This document shows, piece after piece, positions 44,529-54,176 of a stretch of 64,000 bases of DNA. Where the stretch lies: NCBI RefSeq assembly GCF_000196115.1, contig NC_005027.1, positions 4,154,001 through 4,218,000 of the forward strand. The letters are read 5' to 3'. Under the pieces are notes generated by a model. The model was not told where the DNA came from, searched no databases, and saw only the letters and a list, made by a program, of their open reading frames with translations. The stretch is from Rhodopirellula baltica SH 1 (GTDB taxonomy: Bacteria > Planctomycetota > Planctomycetia > Pirellulales > Pirellulaceae). The translations under genes were made by a program, and so were the position numbers. Within the stretch, counting starts at the first letter, position 1; the number at the start of each line of letters is the position of its first letter.

Positions 44529-44876
44529 ATGAAATTTCGCGTTGACGATGAAGTCATTGTGATTGCCGGAGCTGACAAAGGTCACCGTGGCAAAATTTTG
44601 AAAGTCGATCGCGACAAAGACAAGGTTGTCGTCGAAGGTGCTGCACGCGTGTGGAAGCACGTTCGCCAGAGCCAAAAGAACCCTCAGGGCGGTCGCTTGA
44701 ACAAAGAGATGCCCATGAGTGCGAGCAACGTGATGTTGGTCGATCCATCAACCGGCAAACCAACTCGCATCGGCGTTCGCTACCTGGAAGATGGAAGCAA
44801 AGAACGTTTCGCGAAGGCTAGCGGCGAAAGCCTCGGCCAAATCGCACCGGCGAAGGCGTCCAAAGCAGCTAGCTGA
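44529..44876 (+). CDS. rplX: Ribosomal protein L24
   Basis: The 115-residue protein has the KOW motif (VDDEVIVIAGADKGHRGKIL) and NPQGGRLNKEMPMSASNVML typical of L24. The last ~15 residues are an Ala/Lys-rich tail. L24 is an assembly initiator near the tunnel exit. Confidence 0.96.
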   Translation: MKFRVDDEVIVIAGADKGHRGKILKVDRDKDKVVVEGAARVWKHVRQSQKNPQGGRLNKEMPMSASNVMLVDPSTGKPTRIGVRYLEDGSKERFAKASGESLGQIAPAKASKAAS

Positions 44877-44943
44877 TTGACGACTACCACCACACACACC
44901 TTACCCTATTGGCCGTTACTTCCTCGGCGGCACAGTGCCTAAC

Positions 44944-45525
44944 ATGTCCAGCAACATTCCACGAATGCAACAGCGTTACGACGAATCCGTTCGTGCCGCT
45001 CTGACAGAAACTTACGGCTACAAGAACGTGCACCAAGTGCCACGTCTGCTGAAGATCAGCATGAACATGGGTGTTGGTGCCGCTGTTGGCGACAAGAAGG
45101 TCCTCGACTTGGCCATCGATTCGATGACCCAAATCACCGGACAAAAACCAGTCACCACCATTGCTCGTAAATCAATTGCAGGCTTCCGCTTGCGTGAAGG
45201 CATGCCAATCGGCTGCATGGTCACGATGCGTCGCCAACGGATGTATGAGTTCTTGGACCGTTTGGTTTCAATCGTTCTCCCTCGTGTCCGTGACTTTCGC
45301 GGTATTAGTCGTAAAGCCTTCGATGGCAACGGCAACTACACACTTGGTTTGAACGAGCAACTGGTTTTCCCAGAGCTTAACCCAGACAAATTCGTTCGTC
45401 CCCAAGGGATGAACATCAGCTTCGTTACTTCGGCCAAAACCGACGACGAAGCTCGTGAGATGTTGCGGTTGTTCGGCATGCCGTTCAAGCAACCCAAAGA
45501 AAAAGAGCAGGCCGGCGCGGCCTGA
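44944..45525 (+). CDS. rplE: Ribosomal protein L5
   Basis: The ATG at 44944 (193 residues) is preferred over the in-frame GTG at 44935. [39 protein letters not shown], and [20 protein letters not shown] are L5 signatures. It binds 5S rRNA in the central protuberance. Confidence 0.96.
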   Translation: MSSNIPRMQQRYDESVRAALTETYGYKNVHQVPRLLKISMNMGVGAAVGDKKVLDLAIDSMTQITGQKPVTTIARKSIAGFRLREGMPIGCMVTMRRQRMYEFLDRLVSIVLPRVRDFRGISRKAFDGNGNYTLGLNEQLVFPELNPDKFVRPQGMNISFVTSAKTDDEAREMLRLFGMPFKQPKEKEQAGAA

Positions 45526-45623
45526 TTCGGTTCCCCTCCCGGAACCAACCAATCGTTATATTTCAATTCGTCACATGTCTCTCGCTTGAGACGCTCCCCG
45601 ATCCGTACACCGCAGGTCCTTTC

Positions 45624-45809
45624 GTGGCAAGCAAATCCAAGGTCGCCAAGGCGCTTCGCACGCCTAAATTTTCAACTCGAAAAGAGAACCGTTGCAAGTT
45701 TTGCGGTCGTCCACGTTCGGTGTATCGCAAGTTCGGCTTGTGCCGAATTTGCTTCCGTGAGAATGCCAACGCGGGATTGATCCCAGGCGTTCGTAAGAGC
45801 AGCTGGTGA
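45624..45809 (+). CDS. rpsN: Ribosomal protein S14, zinc-binding type Z
   Basis: The 61-residue protein starts with GTG at 45624. CKFCGRPR and CRICFREN give the CxxC...CxxC zinc site of the short S14 form; [20 protein letters not shown] is the family end. It lies in the usual place between rplE and rpsH. Confidence 0.96.
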   Translation: MASKSKVAKALRTPKFSTRKENRCKFCGRPRSVYRKFGLCRICFRENANAGLIPGVRKSSW

Positions 45810-45838
45810 GCTTGGATAATTAAAGGGAAACCACAGCC

Positions 45839-46240
45839 ATGATGACCGACCCCATTGCCGACATGCTCACCCGAATCCGCAACGCCGTACGCGTCGAGCG
45901 TCCGTTCGTTGACATCCCCGCCAGCCGCGTAAAGCGTGGTTTGGCCGATGTTCTCAAACGAGAAGGATTCATTTGGGACTGGAAAGAAGAGAAGCTGGAA
46001 GAAGAACCAGTCGGCTACCTTCGTTTGGAACTGAAATATGGTCCCAACGGAGAACGAGTGATTCAGTCCATCCGACGAATCAGCAAGCCAGGCCGTCGTT
46101 TGTACAGCCGCAGTAAAGAACTCAAGCCTGTGTTGGGCGGTTTGGGAATCCGAATCATCAGCACCAGCAAGGGTGTGATCAGCGATCGCGAAGCACGCCG
46201 AGACAAAATCGGCGGCGAAGTCCTCTGCGAAGTGTCGTGA
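45839..46240 (+). CDS. rpsH: Ribosomal protein S8
   Basis: The 133-residue protein has MTDPIADMLTRIRNAVRVER at the start and ISKPGRRLYSRSKELKPVLG plus GVISDREARRDKIGGEVLC at the end, all S8 landmarks. Two adjacent ATGs (45839 and 45842) are possible starts. In E. coli S8 represses the spc operon through an rplE leader site. Confidence 0.97.
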   Translation: MMTDPIADMLTRIRNAVRVERPFVDIPASRVKRGLADVLKREGFIWDWKEEKLEEEPVGYLRLELKYGPNGERVIQSIRRISKPGRRLYSRSKELKPVLGGLGIRIISTSKGVISDREARRDKIGGEVLCEVS

Positions 46241-46305
46241 TCGACCGTCGTTGACGCCCCAATTGCCAAACCATTTATATTTCCCCCGTACATTTGTAAT
46301 CAGCC

Positions 46306-46851
46306 ATGAGCCGCATTGGTAACAAGCCAGTCGCGATCCCCTCCGGTGTGACAGTTAGCATTGCTGACCGCAACATTGATGTGGAAGGTCCCAAGGGCAA
46401 ACTGTCGTTCAAACATCGTCCTGAAGTGAAGGTCGCCGTTGACAGTGACACCAACCAAGTGATCGTTTCGCGTGATGGGGATGATCGTCCCTCCCGTGAA
46501 TTTCATGGTCTGACCCGTGCGATCGTCGCCAACATGTTGGTTGGTGTGAAAGACGGATACGAAAAGAAGTTGGAAATCGTCGGCGTCGGTTACCTGGCAT
46601 CGATCAGCGGTGACACACTGCAATTGCGTGTCGGCTATGCCAACGAACTGCACCGCAAAATCCCAACTGACCTGACGGTCACTTGCCCGGACCAGACTCA
46701 CGTTGTGATTCAGGGCTGCGACAAACAAAGCGTCGGGCAATTCGCGGCTGAGATTCGCTCGCTTCGCAAACCTGAGCCTTACAAGGGCAAAGGGATTCGA
46801 TACCAAGGCGAACAGGTCAAGATCAAACCAGGTAAGTCGGCCACCAAGTAG
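46306..46851 (+). CDS. rplF: Ribosomal protein L6
   Basis: The 181-residue protein has MSRIGNKPVAIPSGVTVSIA, LTRAIVANMLVGVKDGYEKK, and RKPEPYKGKGIRYQGEQVKI, diagnostic of L6. It sits near the factor-binding site of the 50S subunit. Confidence 0.98.
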   Translation: MSRIGNKPVAIPSGVTVSIADRNIDVEGPKGKLSFKHRPEVKVAVDSDTNQVIVSRDGDDRPSREFHGLTRAIVANMLVGVKDGYEKKLEIVGVGYLASISGDTLQLRVGYANELHRKIPTDLTVTCPDQTHVVIQGCDKQSVGQFAAEIRSLRKPEPYKGKGIRYQGEQVKIKPGKSATK

Positions 46852-46934
46852 GTTTGCCGTCGCAATTGGCGGGGCGTCGCTCCGCTGTTTCCATTCATTT
46901 CATCCGTTCACAACGATCATCGTGGGTCGTCACT

Positions 46935-47303
46935 ATGGACAAGAACAAAAAACTCCAAAGCAAACGCCTGCGTCGCCGGCGCCATGTTCGCAACAAGTTG
47001 CGAGGCAGTGCCGACCAGCCACGTTTGTGCATTCAGCGTACGCTGAAGCACTTCGCTTGCCAGGTCGTTGATGACCAAGCTGGCAAGACCCTTCTCAGTG
47101 CGAGCACACGCGACAAAACTGTCCGTGACCAAGTGAAGGCTGGTGGCAACTGTGACGCCGCGGCATTGGTTGGTAAGCTGGTCGCAGAAAAGGCTGCTGA
47201 GGCGGGTGTTAAGACCGTCAAGCTTGATCGTGGTCACAACAAGTACCACGGCCGAGTCAAAGCATTCGCAGACGCCGCTCGCGAAGCTGGTTTGCAGTTT
47301 TAA
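46935..47303 (+). CDS. rplR: Ribosomal protein L18
   Basis: The start at 46935 (MDKNKKLQSKRLRRRRHVRN) gives 122 residues; the frame opens earlier but has no L18 sequence there. QPRLCIQRTLKHFACQVVDD and the DRGHNKYHGRVKAFADAARE end are typical. L18 binds 5S rRNA with L5. Confidence 0.96.
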   Translation: MDKNKKLQSKRLRRRRHVRNKLRGSADQPRLCIQRTLKHFACQVVDDQAGKTLLSASTRDKTVRDQVKAGGNCDAAALVGKLVAEKAAEAGVKTVKLDRGHNKYHGRVKAFADAAREAGLQF

Positions 47304-47350
47304 TTTTCCCATCCCGCGACATTCATCGCAACGAATCAACATAGTCCGCC

Positions 47351-47884
47351 ATGAGCAACGCACGAAACAAACGCAACAACAAGAACGAAGAGCAAGGTTT
47401 GGAAGCCGGTCTTCTGGACCGTGTCGTCAAAATCAAACGTTGTGCGGCTGTGGTTAAGGGCGGTCGCCGTTTCAGCTTTGCTGCGATGGTTGTCGTCGGC
47501 AACGGCAGTGGGCAGGTTGGTTGGGGCTATGGCAAGGCCAACGAAGTTCCACCAAGCGTGCAGAAAGCACAAAAGCAAGCTTCACGCAGCATGATCCATG
47601 TTCCATTGGTTGAGGGCAGCATTCCTCACCAAGTTTGGGGCCGTTATGGTGCCGCTCGCGTTGTCTTGATTCCAGCTGGTGCTGGTACGGGTATCATCGC
47701 TGGTCAAGCCGTCCGTGCTGTTTGCGAAGCCTGCGGAATCCACGACATTCTGACCAAGTCCTACGGAACCAATAATCCCGTCACGCTGGTCAAAGCGACC
47801 CTCGACGCGATGAGCAAGTTGCGAACCCGCGAGCAAATCGCTGCTTTGCGTGGATTGAACCCAGACGATTTGATCGAAGCCTAA
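47351..47884 (+). CDS. rpsE: Ribosomal protein S5
   Basis: The 177-residue protein has DRVVKIKRCAAVVKGGRRFS, GNGSGQVGWGYGKANEVPPS, and PAGAGTGIIAGQAVRAVCEA, the S5 core. It contributes to translational accuracy. The following gene is rplO rather than rpmD; no L30 reading frame fits in the 163-bp gap. Confidence 0.98.
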   Translation: MSNARNKRNNKNEEQGLEAGLLDRVVKIKRCAAVVKGGRRFSFAAMVVVGNGSGQVGWGYGKANEVPPSVQKAQKQASRSMIHVPLVEGSIPHQVWGRYGAARVVLIPAGAGTGIIAGQAVRAVCEACGIHDILTKSYGTNNPVTLVKATLDAMSKLRTREQIAALRGLNPDDLIEA

Positions 47885-48047
47885 CAAAGCTGGCGGAATG
47901 CATCCGCCAAGAAGAAATTGCTTGGTTCCCATCGCTTTGAAGCGACCGACTTCGGATACCTTTGGCAAAGACACTCATTCAAACACTCGGGCAGCATGAC
48001 TGACGCCCAACGCTCAGTCTCCCGCCCCCAGCCATTCCATCACTACT

Positions 48048-48542
48048 ATGCAACTCAACGACGTTCATCGCGGTATTACGAAACACCGCCCTCGAAAACG
48101 CATCGGTCGTGGTCCTGGTAGCGGCACCGGCAAAACGTCGGGTCGTGGGCACAAGGGACACAAGAGCCGCAGCGGTTACAGCCGCAAGCCCAACTTCCAG
48201 GGCGGTGCGATGCCAATGTTCCGTCGCGTGCCAAAGCGTGGTTTCAACAACCGTTGGGCGTTGACCATCTTCGCTGTCAATGTTGGCAAGCTGAACGATG
48301 CTTTCAACGAAGGTGAAACCGTCACCCTCGAAGCACTCGCCGCCAAGAACCTCGCGAAGGGAAACTTCGACGAACTGAAGGTTCTCGGTGATGGTGAATT
48401 GACAAAGAAGCTGACCATTCAGGCTCATCGCTTCAGCAAGTCGGCTGAAGAAAAGATCTCGGCCGCGGGCGGGACAGCAGAAAAGCTGGCTCCGAAACGC
48501 ACGCCAGACGAACGCGTCGAAGCCCTCAAAAGCGAAAAGTAA
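48048..48542 (+). CDS. rplO: Ribosomal protein L15
   Basis: The 164-residue protein has [40 protein letters not shown], and [17 protein letters not shown], the L15 N-terminal tail that threads the 50S core. The last ~15 residues form a charged extension. A terminator-like hairpin follows. Confidence 0.97.
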
Positions 48543-48596
48543 TCCGGAGAATTCGCGGCCAATGACGGTCGCGACTTTCCACCTAACCGACAAAAC

Positions 48597-48634
48597 AACA
48601 GGCCTTGGCGATTTCGTCGGGCCTGTTTTCTTTG
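48597..48634 (+). terminator. Intrinsic terminator or attenuator between rplO and secY
   Basis: AACAGGCC (48597-48604) pairs perfectly with GGCCTGTT (48620-48627) and is followed by TTCTTT, with a 15-nt loop. It lies 55 nt after the rplO stop in a 277-bp gap. It may end part of the ribosomal-protein transcripts so that secY-adk are made at a lower level or from their own promoter. Confidence 0.65.
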
Positions 48635-48819
48635 AATTGGCACCAGTTGAAAAAGCTTCGCGGCAATCGTTCTTCCGTGATTTGGCTTTGGTTGCTAGTT
48701 TGATTGCCGTGGCGATGGTAATTTCCTTCGCCAAGTCCAGAACAACCTTTGCGTGCTCGCCATTTTTGCTTGGCGAGACGACATGAATTCACCCTGCACG
48801 ATCGACGACGGACGGATCG

Positions 48820-50214
48820 ATGTTTGAAAAGCTGCGAATCATTTTCTCGATCCCTGAACTTCGCAAGAAGGTCATGCTGACGATCGGGTTGCTTGCTATC
48901 TACCGGATCGGGTTCCATATCCCGTTGCCGATGATCGCCACCAACTTGGACAGCGGTGCTGGCGGCGGTGCAGCCGACTTTTTCGAAAAGGTCAGCGTTT
49001 TCGCGGCTAGCGATCTTCGTCAAGCGACGATCTTCGGCCTCGGAATCATGCCGTACATTTCGGCGTCGATTATCTTCCAATTGCTCGGCAGCGTTTACAA
49101 ACCGCTGGAAGAGTTGAAAAAGGAAGGCGAAGCTGGCCGGAAGAAACTCAACGAATACACGCGTTATCTGACTGTGGTGATCTGCTTGGTGCAGAGCTAC
49201 ATGTATCTCAAGTTCATGCTGATGGCTGGCTCTAATGGCCAAAGCAGCATCAACCCGAACTTCATGAATGCGAACGAACAATTGTTCTTCGGCTGGCAAA
49301 TCGTGGCCGTTCTGGTCATGACAACAGGAACCGTGTTCCTGATGTGGCTGGGTGAGCAAATTGACGAATACGGTATCGGCAACGGGATCAGCTTGCTGAT
49401 CATGGCCGGCATCCTGGCTCAGATGCCTAAGGCACTCTACGAATTGGTGCTGGGGATGAAGACCGAACTGACCGGACTGGCAAAAGGCCAAGTCGGAATT
49501 GAGACCCTGATCATCTTGGTCGTGCTGTTTGTTGTCGTCGTCTTCGGTGTGGTGTTTATCACATTGGGACAACGCAAAATCCCAACTCAATCGGCCAAGT
49601 TCACTCGCGGTCGTCGCGTGTATGGTGGCACACGGCAACACTTGCCGCTTCGAATCAATCAAGCCGGTGTGATGCCCATCATTTTCGCCAGCTCGCTGTT
49701 GATGATTCCAGGTGTTCTGTTTGGGTTCCTTGCCGGTCAATTTGCGTCTGACGGTTCCTTGTTCCGCGGATTCAACCTGATCAGCTTGACGATGAGCGAT
49801 CAGACCTCGTACTTCTTCAACCTGTTGTATGTCGGTTTGATCTTCTTCTTCTGCTACTTCTGGACAGCGATCACTTTCAACCCGAAAGAAATGAGCGACA
49901 ACCTGCGTGATTCAGGAACCTTCATTCCTGGTTACCGTCCTGGTCGTCGCACGACGGACTACCTCGAAAAGGTGATGGTCCGGATTACGTATGTCGGTGC
50001 TGCCTTCTTGGGTTTGATTGCGATTGTTCCAACAATCGTTTACGGATCCCTGGGTGTTCCTTACTCGATCGCCGGTTTCTACGGTGGTACGGGTCTGCTG
50101 ATCGCCGTCAGCGTCGCGTTCGACTTGGTTCAAAAGATCGACAGTCACTTGGTGATGCGAAACTATCGCGGATTGCTGGAAGGTGCCGGCGGCGGCACTT
50201 CACCCGTCGTTTGA
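48820..50214 (+). CDS. secY: Preprotein translocase subunit SecY
   Basis: The 464-residue protein has ten membrane helices and the SecY landmarks ATIFGLGIMPYISASIIFQL, DEYGIGNGISLLIMAGI, LPLRINQAGVMPIIFASSLL, and GTFIPGYRPGRRTTDYLEKV. It forms the protein-conducting channel used by the many signal-peptide proteins in this window. The next gene, adk, starts 13 nt after its stop. Confidence 0.97.
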   Translation: MFEKLRIIFSIPELRKKVMLTIGLLAIYRIGFHIPLPMIATNLDSGAGGGAADFFEKVSVFAASDLRQATIFGLGIMPYISASIIFQLLGSVYKPLEELKKEGEAGRKKLNEYTRYLTVVICLVQSYMYLKFMLMAGSNGQSSINPNFMNANEQLFFGWQIVAVLVMTTGTVFLMWLGEQIDEYGIGNGISLLIMAGILAQMPKALYELVLGMKTELTGLAKGQVGIETLIILVVLFVVVVFGVVFITLGQRKIPTQSAKFTRGRRVYGGTRQHLPLRINQAGVMPIIFASSLLMIPGVLFGFLAGQFASDGSLFRGFNLISLTMSDQTSYFFNLLYVGLIFFFCYFWTAITFNPKEMSDNLRDSGTFIPGYRPGRRTTDYLEKVMVRITYVGAAFLGLIAIVPTIVYGSLGVPYSIAGFYGGTGLLIAVSVAFDLVQKIDSHLVMRNYRGLLEGAGGGTSPVV

Positions 50215-50227
50215 TCCTGGCAGTTTT

Positions 50228-50806
50228 GTGCGAATTGTCTTTATCGGCCCGCCTGGCGCGGGCAAGGGCACTCAGTGTGAACTGCTAAGCAAAGCTCTCA
50301 AGGTGCCTCACATTGGCACCGGCGGAATGCTGAGAGCTTTGGAGCCAGAAAGTGGCGAGCAGATTCATCTTCGAATCGATCGCGGCCACTTTGCACCGGA
50401 TGATTTCGTGCTGCAGATGGTTGCGGAACGACTCTCTCAACCGGACAGCCGCACCGGTTATCTGTTGGACGGTTTTCCGCGAACGCAGGTCCAAGCCAGT
50501 GCATTCGACAAGCAACTCGTCGCGGCTTCGCTGAAACTGGATCACGTGTTGCACCTTCAAGTTTCGGCGGACGTTCTGATCGAACGTCTCCGCAAGAGGG
50601 GTGAAACCGAAAACCGTGCCGACGATTCCGAAGAGTTCATCCGAGAGCGTTTTCGCATCTACGAAGATCGCACTGCACCGTTGCTGGATCACTATCGGTG
50701 TCAGGGGTTGGTTCGGGACATCGACGCTTCCGATTCAGAGTCGCTGGTGCACGCATCGATTTGCGAATGCCTGAATTTCACACTCGCCTCGCCAGCTGAG
50801 TCCTAA
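50228..50806 (+). CDS. adk: Adenylate kinase (short form)
   Basis: The likely start is GTG at 50228, just after secY, giving 192 residues that begin VRIVFIGPPGAGKGTQ; a frame from 50183 overlaps secY. The P-loop GPPGAGKGT, DGFPRTQVQ, and LRKRGETENRADDSEE define a short adenylate kinase without the zinc-type LID. It interconverts ATP, ADP and AMP. It is the last gene of the ribosomal cluster here; map, infA and the alpha-operon genes do not follow. Confidence 0.93.
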   Translation: MRIVFIGPPGAGKGTQCELLSKALKVPHIGTGGMLRALEPESGEQIHLRIDRGHFAPDDFVLQMVAERLSQPDSRTGYLLDGFPRTQVQASAFDKQLVAASLKLDHVLHLQVSADVLIERLRKRGETENRADDSEEFIRERFRIYEDRTAPLLDHYRCQGLVRDIDASDSESLVHASICECLNFTLASPAES

Positions 50807-50868
50807 GCGACGGCCTTTCCCAGAGCGGCGCGGACCAAGGTAGAGCCGACCCACTGCAGATGATGTTC

Positions 50869-51507
50869 TCAACGTGCTCGTCGAGAACGGCGTTGGCGTT
50901 CCATCCGGATCCGGCAACCAACTGGAACCGTCTCTGAAACCGTCACAGGTTTGCCCGCCAATACATCATCGATTGCATCCCGCAGGTACGGCTTGCTCAC
51001 ATTGCGGCCATCAGGACTATCGTCCATCGCCCCCATGTAGGCGATATTGCGATCGGCATCGAGCACGAAGAACTGTGGTGTGTACTTCGCCCCATAATCG
51101 CGAGCGATCTGTTGGGACTCGTCGTAGAGATAAGCGAAAGGGAACTGCTCTTCCTTCGCTTTCTCTTTCATGGCCGGCATCGCGTCCTCTTCGATCCTGT
51201 TGACGTTGACGGCGATCACCGTGACCGTCTTCTCTGCGTAGTCCTTCGTCAGTGCGATCAAGCGTTCTTCCGCGTCGATGGCGTAGGGACAACTGTTGCA
51301 GGTGAATGCCAGAACCACGACCTTCGAATCCGATAGATCGTTCAGGGACGAAGTCGTGTCCTCCGTGGTCGGCAACTCACTCCATTCGGGAGCCGGATCA
51401 CCAATCTCCAGCACGGTGTTGAACTCTCCCGCAACAGCGTGGCCAGCCAAATGGATCCAGCAACAGGTCGTCAGGAGACCGACCAGAACGCAGCAACTTA
51501 ATTTCAT
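50869..51507 (-). CDS. Exported thioredoxin-fold (AhpC/TSA-like) protein
   Basis: The ATG at 51507 gives about 212 residues with a signal peptide (LSCCVLVGLLTTCCWIHLAG). The mature part has LEIGDPAPEWSELP, VVLAFTCNSCPYAIDAEERL, and YGAKYTPQFFVLDADRNIAY. CNSC is the redox motif and the cis-Pro is in YTPQFF, so it is a periplasmic thiol-disulfide or peroxiredoxin-like protein. The Arg-rich end after VPVGCRIR is probably not conserved. It is convergent with adk. Confidence 0.8.
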   Translation of the reverse strand: MKLSCCVLVGLLTTCCWIHLAGHAVAGEFNTVLEIGDPAPEWSELPTTEDTTSSLNDLSDSKVVVLAFTCNSCPYAIDAEERLIALTKDYAEKTVTVIAVNVNRIEEDAMPAMKEKAKEEQFPFAYLYDESQQIARDYGAKYTPQFFVLDADRNIAYMGAMDDSPDGRNVSKPYLRDAIDDVLAGKPVTVSETVPVGCRIRMERQRRSRRAR

Positions 51508-51581
51508 CGAGACTCTCTCGGACGAGGCGAAGACACCAACGATCAATGAGTTTAGCTGAACCACCTTCATCGGTAGCCAGG

Positions 51582-52616
51582 TTAAAAGATGGAATCACCG
51601 TACATCTGGTGAATCGCGTTCGCGACGTGTTGTGCGATCGCCTTGCTACCGCGAGCGTTGCTGTGGATCCCGTCATCGCTGAGACGAGAGTCTGGCATCC
51701 ATCGACCAGGCGGAGCGTAGGGACTCATCAGGACAATTTCCCGCAACCATGTGTCTGAAACCAATTGGACATCGGTTTCATAAGCGATCTCTCTTTCCAA
51801 AGCCCAGAAAGGATCGAACATGAATCCGCGAGGGATCTCCATTAAAACCACCTCAGCATTTTGCAGACGGCATTGCTCGATGATTTGCAATAGATTTGCC
51901 TTGGTCTGATCGCGACTCTTTCCTTGCAAAAAGTCATGACCGCCCAGTTCAACGATCACGAGCTGTGGATCGTGAGAAAAGATCCGCTGCATCTGACTAA
52001 GTCCTTGGGATGTTGCGATCCCGGATGTTCCAAGATTGATGACTTCAACCTCAAGCATTTCGCTTAGCGGATCGGGGAAACCGTGATCCGGTAACATCCC
52101 GTCGGTTAGGCTGTCTCCCAAGCAAACGATCGAGCGAAACGGGTCAAAGGTCAATTCGCGACCACAATTTTGAATGACTTGCCATTCGACATAAAACCAA
52201 GTCCAAGTCGCGATCAGCGCAAGTGAAGTGCAGAGAGTTGCCCGCCGTGGCAACGTCATGCTTGTACGCATCCGAATGACGATCAACGCCAACATCAGAC
52301 CGCTAAGTGTTATGGATGCCGGGGTGCGAGGCAGAAACTTCACGAGCAAGATGACGAGTCCCGCTACAAGCGGCAAATAGGCGGGACGCTCACTGTGAAC
52401 CAGAACGAGATGCCAAACAATCCAGACGGCGACAACGAACGGGAGCACACTCGGAAACGCTAATAAAGAAACCGCCAGGATGCTGCCAATACAAAAGACT
52501 TTCAAAATGCCAGCAAACGACGACTTCTGTCGCTTGGTCGGTTTCGGTTTTGTCTCGTCGCTCTGAATCGAGCAATTCACGTCGCTCAAGTTCGCTTCGC
52601 CTCCATTTTGTTTCAT
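51582..52616 (-). CDS. Membrane-anchored SGNH/GDSL hydrolase
   Basis: The start at 52616 gives 344 residues. Four or five hydrophobic helices fill residues 30-150 (ILAVSLLAFPSVLPFVVAVW, LPLVAGLVILLVKFL). The hydrolase domain has block I CLGDSLTDGMLP (Ser), NLGTSG, ELGGHDFLQG and the C-terminal DDGIHSNARG with the Asp/His pair. It should be an esterase or acyl-hydrolase on the outer face of the membrane. It is divergent, by 93 bp, from the ceramidase-like gene. Confidence 0.82.
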   Translation of the reverse strand: MKQNGGEANLSDVNCSIQSDETKPKPTKRQKSSFAGILKVFCIGSILAVSLLAFPSVLPFVVAVWIVWHLVLVHSERPAYLPLVAGLVILLVKFLPRTPASITLSGLMLALIVIRMRTSMTLPRRATLCTSLALIATWTWFYVEWQVIQNCGRELTFDPFRSIVCLGDSLTDGMLPDHGFPDPLSEMLEVEVINLGTSGIATSQGLSQMQRIFSHDPQLVIVELGGHDFLQGKSRDQTKANLLQIIEQCRLQNAEVVLMEIPRGFMFDPFWALEREIAYETDVQLVSDTWLREIVLMSPYAPPGRWMPDSRLSDDGIHSNARGSKAIAQHVANAIHQMYGDSIF

Positions 52617-52709
52617 CCTGCAGCCTGCTCGATTATAACGGCATCGATTGCTGCCCCGTTCATCGATCCTTCCCACCTAATTCATCCCCTGAACCCAAAG
52701 GATCAAAGC

Positions 52710-54176
52710 ATGCCACGGCCTGCCTTTTACAGAGTTCTTCTCTCACTATGTGTCGCCGGTCTTCTATTCAGCAGCGGATTGGTTCTCAATGCCGAGGATT
52801 CCGGTCCGGTCTTTCGGGCCGGAGCTGCCACCAGCAACATCACACCGCCACTGGGCGAGATGATTGTCGGCGGTTGGAAACCAATTCCAGCCACCAATGT
52901 GCATGACGAACTTCACGCTCGCTGCCTGGTGCTGGATGACGGCAACACGAAGCTTGCTATCGTCCTTTGCGACAATGTCGGCATCCCTGAGGAAGTCTTT
53001 GATCTCGCCAAACAGCAAGCCTCTGATGCGACCGGGTTGCCATTCTCGAACATGCTGTTGGCATCCACGCACACTCATTCGGCAACAACCGCTCGCGGTG
53101 GTTTGAAGACAGCCAACGAAACCGAGCTGACAAACTATCAAACCTTTGTTGCTCATCGGATCTCGGACGGCATCCGTCGTGCGTTGGCAAATCTGGAACC
53201 GGCCAAGATTGGTTGGGGCACCGTGGAGGAACCGTCCGAAGTCTTCAACCGTCGCTGGTTCGTCACTGACGCCAGTCTGTTGGCCAATCCTTTCGGTGGC
53301 ATCGATCAAGTCCGGATGAACCCACCTCGGGGCAGTTCCAAACTGGATCGACCAGCGGGTCCGACCGATCCTGAAATCAGCTTTGTCTCAGTTCAAAGCC
53401 CTGACGGCCGCCCGATCGCTTTGCTGGCGAACTATTCCCTGCACTATGTCGGCGGCGTTCGATCTGGCGAAGTCTCAGCGGATTACTTTGGCTACTTTGG
53501 GAAATTCATCGAAGAGAAACTTGATGCAACCGACCAGTCGCCACCGTTTGTCGGCATCCTATCCAACGGCACCAGTGGCGATGTGAACAACATCAACTTT
53601 GCTGACAAATCGCCCCAAAAGCACGAACCCTACGAGAAGATGCAGGAGGTTGCGGAGAAGGTCGCCAGCCGCGTGTTCGAAGCCCACCAACAGATCGTGT
53701 TCCATGACTGGGTGCCACTCGCCGTTGAACACACGACCTTGACGCTGAAGACCAGACAGCCGACGCCGGAGATGATCTCCCACTTTGAACAGATCAACCG
53801 TGACGACGATGAGAACCCCAGAAGCGGCCATCGCCGTGAAGAGATCTATGCGGATCGAATCACGAAAATTTTGGCTGGTCCCAAGGAAGTGGAGATTCAA
53901 CTGCAGGCATTGCGAATTGGCGATTTGGGAATCGCGGCGATCCCGTTTGAAACGTTCACCGAAACGGGACTGGAACTGAAGGATCGCAGCCCCTTCCAAC
54001 ACACTTTTACGATTGAACTTGCCAACGGCTCCTTTGGGTACCTGCCGACGCCGCAGCAACATCGCTTGGGCGGCTACGAAACATGGCTGGGGACCAACTA
54101 CGTTGAGAAGGAAGCGACCACGAAGATCGTTGCCTCCCTGCTTGAGATGTTCCAAACCCTCCAAGAGGACAACTGA
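52710..54176 (+). CDS. Secreted neutral/alkaline ceramidase-like hydrolase
   Basis: The ATG at 52710 gives 488 residues with a signal peptide (VLLSLCVAGLLFSSGLVLNA). FRAGAATSNITPPLGEMIVG, LLASTHTHSATT (zinc-binding His pair), LANYSLHYVGG and SNGTSGDVNNINF fit the N-terminal domain of neutral/alkaline non-lysosomal ceramidases. Planctomycete genomes have many such proteins, and their substrates are not known. Its stop overlaps the next sulfatase start (TGATG), so they are coupled. Confidence 0.83.
   Translation: MPRPAFYRVLLSLCVAGLLFSSGLVLNAEDSGPVFRAGAATSNITPPLGEMIVGGWKPIPATNVHDELHARCLVLDDGNTKLAIVLCDNVGIPEEVFDLAKQQASDATGLPFSNMLLASTHTHSATTARGGLKTANETELTNYQTFVAHRISDGIRRALANLEPAKIGWGTVEEPSEVFNRRWFVTDASLLANPFGGIDQVRMNPPRGSSKLDRPAGPTDPEISFVSVQSPDGRPIALLANYSLHYVGGVRSGEVSADYFGYFGKFIEEKLDATDQSPPFVGILSNGTSGDVNNINFADKSPQKHEPYEKMQEVAEKVASRVFEAHQQIVFHDWVPLAVEHTTLTLKTRQPTPEMISHFEQINRDDDENPRSGHRREEIYADRITKILAGPKEVEIQLQALRIGDLGIAAIPFETFTETGLELKDRSPFQHTFTIELANGSFGYLPTPQQHRLGGYETWLGTNYVEKEATTKIVASLLEMFQTLQEDN

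Noticed and set aside
48562-48786. A 74-codon plus-strand frame between rplO and secY
   Set aside because: It overlaps the terminator-like hairpin, has no ribosome site that I can see and no family resemblance.
48583-49740. A 385-codon minus-strand frame opposite secY
   Set aside because: It is rich in His, Gln and Asp, as expected from the reverse complement of a membrane protein, and shows no family motif.
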